Below, one piece after another: positions 59,175-64,000 of a stretch of 64,000 nt of DNA. Numbering within the stretch: the stretch's first letter is position 1; each line of letters begins with the position of its first letter. Where the stretch lies: assembly GCA_030848705.1 (NCBI GenBank), contig CM061245.1, positions 41,358,711 to 41,422,710 of the forward strand, in the 5' to 3' direction. The notes below the pieces were generated by a model. It had not been told where the DNA came from, searched no databases, and saw only the letters and a list, made by a program, of their open reading frames with translations. The position numbers and the translations under genes are program-made. This DNA comes from Heracleum sosnowskyi. Taxonomy: Eukaryota > Streptophyta > Magnoliopsida > Apiales > Apiaceae.

Positions 59175-61499
59175 CTAAGTATTAGTTTTAAGGACCCAGA
59201 CTTGCTTGGATCCTTTGTCTTTCTTAACAGTGTTAGCTTTTGCAGCGGAATTACTATCAACAGAGTTTAAGCTAACATTGTCAGACTTTACACTTACAGA
59301 GTTTGCTTTAACCCACTTCAGATTGGGTTTTAGCTCATAATAGTTATGATAAATAGCATGATAACTCTTGCAAGTATAAATGGAATGCCAAGTGCTCCCA
59401 CAGTGTGTGCATAAAGTTTGTGGTTTAACCCTTACATAATCATTCTTTACTCCTGATGTAGAAGATAAAGAATTAATATGTTTGTTCTTAGTGCAAAATC
59501 TAGCAAGATGATTAGAACTACCACAATTATAACATGTTTTCCTTGGAGCAGCACCAGTAGGCAAATGATTATTTCTATTATTTATGCCTATCTTTCCATT
59601 CCTATTCTTCTTGGACCCTTTTGGTTTCATGGCAGATTTTATCTCTTTCAGCTTATGATTAAACTGTTTCTCTGTCATCAAACCAACATTAACCTGTTTT
59701 TCACAAGTTTTTACTGGCTTTCTAACAGTTTCTCTTTCCATAAGTTTTTCTGTTATAATATTTTCCTGTTTTTCACAGGCTTCATCTGATTCCATATCAG
59801 CTTCTCTTATTACAACAGATTTTAACTTATTGGTTTCTGGAACAAATTTCACAGGTTTAAGTTGTGGTTTTACCTTAACCTTGTCTTTAAACCTAAGTTC
59901 ATCATTTTCACAATAACCTAAACCTACAGAATCAGTCTGAAACACTTGATGAGTGTCTCTTCCAGAATCTGTCCATGTCTTGATTATTTTTCTTTCTTTT
60001 TCTAAATCAGATTCTAGTTGCCTATACCTTTTAAGCAACTCCTGTTCAACATAAACAGCATCATCTCTTTCTTTTTGAATCTGCTTCATACTTTCAAGTT
60101 CTCCTTCAAGAAACTTGTTTCTATCTTTAAGACTAAGATTCTCAGCTTTAATTCTCTCATTCTCTAAGGTCTGATCCCTATAGCTAACATGAACACTTTT
60201 CAGATATACTCTTAACTCAGATATATTATCAGTATCATAAGCATAAGTAGTTAGGGGTACCTTATTTTCAGATGATTCAGTCTCATCTCTGACAGTTGCC
60301 ATAAGAGCATAATTTTCTCCATCATCAGAGTCTGAAGTATCTGCCCAGTCTTTGCCTTTAGAGATGAGTGCTTTCTCAGATTTGCCTTTCTTGCACTCTG
60401 GGGCATAATGACCCATCTCTTTGCACTTGTAGCACTGGATCTCAGATTTGTCCTTCTTTCCAGACTTGGTATCCCTTCCATCAGACTTTCTGAAATTCTT
60501 CTTCTCAGAATTTGAATCTCTCCTTGAGAATCTCTTTCCCTTCTTGAAGTTCTTGAACCCCATCTTCTTGAAGGTCTTCACCATCAATGCAGCCATTTGC
60601 ATCATCTGTTCTTCATCATCATCAGAGTCAGAAGCTTCACCAGAGTTTGAGTCATCATCAGAATTTGATGACTCACTTTCAGATTTAATGACTAAAGCCT
60701 TTCCCTTGGCTTTCTTCCTTGATGATTCCTTCTTAATGGGCTTCTCCTCGACTTTGAGAGCAACAGATTTTGTCTTTTTACTCAATCTTCTATTCCTTTG
60801 TTCTATCTCCAGTTCATGAGTTTTCAATAACCCATAGATTTCATCAAGATCTGTATCAGCAAGCTCATAATTATCTCTTATTGTGGTTGTCTTTAAATCC
60901 CACTTTTCAGGTAGTGATAACAGAAACTTGAGATTAGACTCTTCAAGCTCATATTCTTTATTAACCAGAGACAGATCATTCAACAATTTACAAAATCTGT
61001 CATAAGTCTCAGTCAAGGTTTCATTAGGTCTTGAATCAAAGTGCTCATACTCCTGTGTGAGTATTGTCTTTCTGTTCTTCTTGATAGCACCTGTTCCCTG
61101 GCATCTGACTTCTAAAGCATCCCATATCTCTTTGGCAGTCTTGCAGCCAATTACTCTGTTAGACATAACATTATCTAAAGCACTGTGGAGAAGATGTCTA
61201 ACCTTTGCATCTTTTACAATTGATGAGATGTCCTCAGGAGTCATATCTTTCTTTTCCTTTGGAACAGTCTTTTGTTCTTGTCCATCAACAACAGGGGACA
61301 ATTTAGTTGGCATATGAGGACCATCATAAATTCTGTCAAGGTATTCTGGATCTGTAGCCTCCAGAAACATGGTCATCTTAACCTTCCAAATCGGATACTC
61401 TACTGGCCTGAGAATTGGAACCCTGATTGTTTCATATCGACTCACAGAATTGGGCTTAACCTGTTCAGCCTTAGGAGCAGTTTGATTTTCTTCAGACAT
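59175..61499 (-). CDS. Ty1/copia Gag, family B, 774 residues, intact
   Basis: The frame runs without interruption from ATG at 61497-61499 to TAG at 59175-59177. The N-terminal half has the UBN2/retrotran_gag_2 fold pattern (I-W-D-A-L-E near residue 127, E-T-Y-D-R-F near 165, L-P-E-K-W near 198). Ser/Asp-rich linkers follow, then a CX2CX4HX4C zinc knuckle (C-Y-K-C-K-E-M-G-H-Y-A-P-E-C, about residues 354-367). A long coiled coil covers about 435-510. Two further zinc knuckles lie near the C-terminus (C-Y-N-C...H...C at about 655-668; C-T-H-C...H...C at about 697-710). The start is 49 nt inside the PBS at 61548-61560. Gag normally forms the particle and binds RNA. The protein stops before protease, which continues in another frame, so the rest of the polyprotein is lost. 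Confidence 0.85.
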   Translation of the reverse strand: MSEENQTAPKAEQVKPNSVSRYETIRVPILRPVEYPIWKVKMTMFLEATDPEYLDRIYDGPHMPTKLSPVVDGQEQKTVPKEKKDMTPEDISSIVKDAKVRHLLHSALDNVMSNRVIGCKTAKEIWDALEVRCQGTGAIKKNRKTILTQEYEHFDSRPNETLTETYDRFCKLLNDLSLVNKEYELEESNLKFLLSLPEKWDLKTTTIRDNYELADTDLDEIYGLLKTHELEIEQRNRRLSKKTKSVALKVEEKPIKKESSRKKAKGKALVIKSESESSNSDDDSNSGEASDSDDDEEQMMQMAALMVKTFKKMGFKNFKKGKRFSRRDSNSEKKNFRKSDGRDTKSGKKDKSEIQCYKCKEMGHYAPECKKGKSEKALISKGKDWADTSDSDDGENYALMATVRDETESSENKVPLTTYAYDTDNISELRVYLKSVHVSYRDQTLENERIKAENLSLKDRNKFLEGELESMKQIQKERDDAVYVEQELLKRYRQLESDLEKERKIIKTWTDSGRDTHQVFQTDSVGLGYCENDELRFKDKVKVKPQLKPVKFVPETNKLKSVVIREADMESDEACEKQENIITEKLMERETVRKPVKTCEKQVNVGLMTEKQFNHKLKEIKSAMKPKGSKKNRNGKIGINNRNNHLPTGAAPRKTCYNCGSSNHLARFCTKNKHINSLSSTSGVKNDYVRVKPQTLCTHCGSTWHSIYTCKSYHAIYHNYYELKPNLKWVKANSVSVKSDNVSLNSVDSNSAAKANTVKKDKGSKQVWVLKTNT

Positions 61500-61547
61500 G
61501 ATTAATACTGTGTTTGAATCGTAAAACTGTATATATTAAACAGCCTT

Positions 61548-61560
61548 GTCTCTGATACCA
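61548..61560 (-). promoter_or_regulatory. Primer-binding site of the family B element
   Basis: On the - strand TGGTATCAGAGAC lies two bases inside the LTR end (61563). It fits priming by initiator tRNA-Met and marks the LTR as the 5' LTR of the gag-bearing element. Confidence 0.85.
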
Positions 61561-61562
61561 AT

Positions 61563-62106
61563 TGTTAGGCCGAATACACAATATATAATCAAGTATGTAT
61601 GAGAATAACAATTAATAACACAGGTTTGTAAATCAACAAACTGAATTATATTAAATAATTCTCTCTTAGTGATGTTAATGAATCACAAAGAGCTACTAGG
61701 TTACAAGAATAATGTATTCAATGTTCGCGTCCCTTCTAGGGATAACCTATATGTGTTTATATAGTACACAGTTACATACAATCCTTATCTAATTGATACT
61801 CCTAAAAATTAGCTATACAATTGATATCAATTAAGGATTGCTTCAGTCTTCTGTCCAGTCTCCTTAGCTGTATCAATATATTCTGCTTCTTTCCATCTTC
61901 AGAATATATTGCTTCTAGAATCTTTATCTTTGCACCGACAGCTAAGTCAACTTTCATCCTGTCAGACTTTACCAAACTCTGACCGGCTTCCTTTAAACTC
62001 TTCACCCTGTCAGACTTTAAATAAACTCTGACCGGTTTCCGATAAACTCTGATCAGTACCTGTTGCTTAAACACTGATAAACAAACATCAGCAATTATAT
62101 CTAACA
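61563..62106 (-). repeat. LTR-B, shared between two tandem copia elements
   Basis: The 544-bp LTR has TGTTAG...CTAACA ends. It is flanked on the + strand right side by a polypurine tract and the extra ORF (as a 3' LTR) and on the left by a PBS and gag (as a 5' LTR). It carries TCAGAGTTT and GTCAGACTTTA/AAAGTCTGAC motifs at about 61960-62060. Confidence 0.85.
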
Positions 62107-62120
62107 ATCTCCCCCAACTT
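62107..62120 (-). promoter_or_regulatory. Polypurine tract of the right-hand family B element
   Basis: On the - strand AAGTTGGGGGAGAT lies directly before the LTR start TGTTAG. It belongs to the element whose extra ORF lies at 62269-64000. Confidence 0.85.
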
Positions 62121-62268
62121 GTTCATAATAAAATGTACAAGTTAAAAAGATAATTGATGATGTCAAAACATATAACAAATGCAGTGTTTAACATATGTCA
62201 AAGTTTAATTTTAAAACAGAGTTTAAATTTAACTTAGAACAGAAAACATAAAAACTTACAGTCAGACT

Positions 62269-64000
62269 TTACTTAATCTCTTGAATATCAGGCACTGTCC
62301 TGATATAATCTGACAGTAGTTTCTTCTCAGCTCTATTCAATTCAGCAATCATAATCTTCTTCAGCTCCTTCATTTCTGGTTCATCTTCACCAATTTGATA
62401 AATGGCAGCCCTCAAAGAATATATGCTGTTTTTGTCCATTTCATTGCCAAGTCTGATATAAAAAGGTTTATCAGACTCTAGATTGAACTCAAGAACCTTT
62501 TTATTTAGTGCAGTTCTGAACCTAGCACTATTCCTTTTCATTTCTACCAACTTTCCATGTGCATCTCTGTATTTAGGAATGTATGCACTTGATACTCCAG
62601 CTCCACTCAAAACTTTGGATTTCATCATCCTTTCCTTCAAAACTCGAGCAGCATCATAAGTACTTCTATTCTTTACTTCAAGTAGATATAGAACATACTC
62701 TAGCTCTTCCCAGAGTTTTAACTGGATATCAAATTCACCAACTCTATACACTCTGCCATCAGCCATAAAATATAACAAGAATTCCTTTTTGATTCCTTTG
62801 TGAAAAATCATCTGTACAGATTCTAGTTTGTCAAGGCCTTCTTGAGTAATTCCAACTCCAAATTCTGCCAATGAAAACTTGTCTTGAGATCTGTTATTAG
62901 TTCTTCTCTCTCTGTGTGAACCCAGTCCAGATTTATCAAAGGCTTCTTTTCCCAATACTGTTCTGGTTTCTGAGAAATTCACAGCTTCAAGCTTTAAGTC
63001 TTCAAGAATTTTTGGTTTGCTGAATCCTGGAAGTTGTGTAGATTTCTGTACAACTTGAGCAACGTCACAGGTTGTCATAACTTTAGTAGTATCATCAACT
63101 TGAGCAGCGTCAGAGGTTGATTTTGCTAATCTTGTTTCAACTTGAGCAATGTCAGAGGTTGAATTATCTTTCTTTTTCAGGTTAGGCTCTTCAATCATTA
63201 TGCCTTTACCCTTATCAGTATTTCCAATCACAGGTCTCCTTGTATATTGTATACTCTGTTGTGTATTCTCTTTGATAGAAATACCAACTTCTTTCTTTCT
63301 AGGAGCCTTGATTTCCTTTTTCTTGTAGATTCCAGCTTCAAGATTTTTCTTGTGTTCCTCAGCAAGCATTTGCTCTTCAGCCTGGATATCTTCCATAGTA
63401 ACATTCTTTCCATGCTCTTTAATGAATATTTTAGCAGCAATCTCTTCATCAGTAGATGGATTAGTTGAAACAACTAAACTCTTGAGTTTTGAAGTAGATT
63501 GGCCACCAGAGTTTATCTTGTCAGAGTTTGTTTGTTTATCAGAGTTTGAGTTTATTCTTTTCCTGCTTTGCCTTTGAGCAAGAATCTTTCTTTTATTTTC
63601 TTTGCTTCCCCCATCAGTAGAATCATCCCTCCGTCTCAGAGCTTGAGTGTCTTTGCATTTGTCTTTAGGTACACTCTCCCCCTTTTTGACATCATCAGAA
63701 AGTAATACTGATGTCAGCAATTCTAGAGCATTAGAAATAGAATTCAATTGAGTAGACATTTCAGCCTGATTCTCCTCAACTTTTCCAAGCCTCTTCTTGA
63801 TTTCCTCAGAATCCTTGGCTTGCTGCTTGAATTGTGTAGAGTAAAATGATCTGTCAAGCTTCAAAGTTGTATCCCTGATAGAAAATTCATTCCTAAGATT
63901 TGTAAACATCTGTTGATTCTCATCAAATCTATTATTAAGAGATTTGACTTGAACAACAGTTGCCTGTAAGCTTGTAAGTACATCAGTATTTGAGATCTTC
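62269..64000 (-). CDS. Extra ORF of family B copia element, C-terminal part, intact
   Basis: The frame is open from the right window edge to TAA at 62269-62271; the first Met in view is at 63907-63909, but the frame runs upstream of it, so the real start is outside. Visible parts are a coiled coil (about 63680-63860: E-E-I-K-K-R-L-G-K-V-E-E-N-Q-A), a basic Lys/Arg/Ser-rich linker with R-K-R-I-N-S-N-S, a T-S-D-x-A-Q-V motif repeated three to four times (about 63060-63160), and a charged helical C-terminal domain (L-W-E-E-L-E-Y-V-L-Y-L-L-E-V, then A-I-Y-Q-I-G-E-D-E-P-E). Such ORFs of Maximus/SIRE-type elements have no assigned function. No signal peptide or membrane segment is visible in this part. 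Confidence 0.72.
   Translation of the reverse strand, partial: KISNTDVLTSLQATVVQVKSLNNRFDENQQMFTNLRNEFSIRDTTLKLDRSFYSTQFKQQAKDSEEIKKRLGKVEENQAEMSTQLNSISNALELLTSVLLSDDVKKGESVPKDKCKDTQALRRRDDSTDGGSKENKRKILAQRQSRKRINSNSDKQTNSDKINSGGQSTSKLKSLVVSTNPSTDEEIAAKIFIKEHGKNVTMEDIQAEEQMLAEEHKKNLEAGIYKKKEIKAPRKKEVGISIKENTQQSIQYTRRPVIGNTDKGKGIMIEEPNLKKKDNSTSDIAQVETRLAKSTSDAAQVDDTTKVMTTCDVAQVVQKSTQLPGFSKPKILEDLKLEAVNFSETRTVLGKEAFDKSGLGSHRERRTNNRSQDKFSLAEFGVGITQEGLDKLESVQMIFHKGIKKEFLLYFMADGRVYRVGEFDIQLKLWEELEYVLYLLEVKNRSTYDAARVLKERMMKSKVLSGAGVSSAYIPKYRDAHGKLVEMKRNSARFRTALNKKVLEFNLESDKPFYIRLGNEMDKNSIYSLRAAIYQIGEDEPEMKELKKIMIAELNRAEKKLLSDYIRTVPDIQEIK

Noticed and set aside
58293..61505. Several + strand open frames of 62-123 residues
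   Set aside because: They are antisense frames of the family B gag and family C extra ORF with no recognisable motif.

Overview
This window reads as nuclear DNA of a flowering plant, most likely a eudicot (an asterid is a guess from the style of its retrotransposons). It is AT-rich, packed with nested transposable elements, and holds one apparently intact host gene. That gene, at 12509-18617 on the + strand, has seven exons and encodes a two-RING plus ZZ-finger protein with the architecture of PRT1, the E3 ubiquitin ligase of the N-degron pathway. A second host locus, a family-2 plant O-methyltransferase on the - strand (7587-7787 and 11529-11830), is a broken relic split by two transposon insertions.

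Left block (1-11536). A Ty1/copia element of Maximus/SIRE-like layout lies on the - strand, with an open gag (1-1770), a PBS and a 1,055-bp LTR. It abuts the decayed 3' half of an older + strand relative (extra ORF, polypurine tract, 1,062-bp LTR to 7586) whose LTR sits inside an O-methyltransferase exon. A 3.74-kb hAT transposon (7788-11528) with TIRs, an imperfect 8-bp target duplication and a transposase broken by three stops is inserted at another exon end of the same pseudogene.

Middle (12360-20302). The PRT1-like gene has GCCCA/G-box promoter motifs. Its 3.3-kb first intron carries a Stowaway MITE, an old duplication and a LINE relic, and leads into a 29-nt micro-exon. Downstream are a probable MITE and a TCGGAT-rich non-autonomous hAT element with a perfect 8-bp target duplication.

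Helitron field (21633-34506). At least eight stacked non-autonomous Helitron copies are recognisable by CTAG 3' ends, a CCGTGC/GCACGG hairpin and TC 5' starts. Several abut exactly. One carries a 1,130-bp Mutator-like element with long TIRs and a perfect 9-bp target duplication; its interior matches part of a large putative solo LTR at 40400-45296.

Right-centre (35351-54174). This part holds a Mutator-type MITE, a long Stowaway-like element, a 368-bp TRIM, a tandem TRIM with three LTRs and two PBSs, a 4.9-kb putative solo LTR inside a GAT microsatellite, a roughly 121-bp minisatellite, an LTR element with only a ~180-bp interior, and more Helitron remnants.

Right block (54175-64000), all on the - strand: extra ORF, PPT, LTR-B, PBS, gag, protease remnant, then an abrupt switch to the extra ORF, PPT and LTR of another family (C). 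One LTR therefore serves two tandem B elements, and the lower B element is fused to a C element with the pol region missing.
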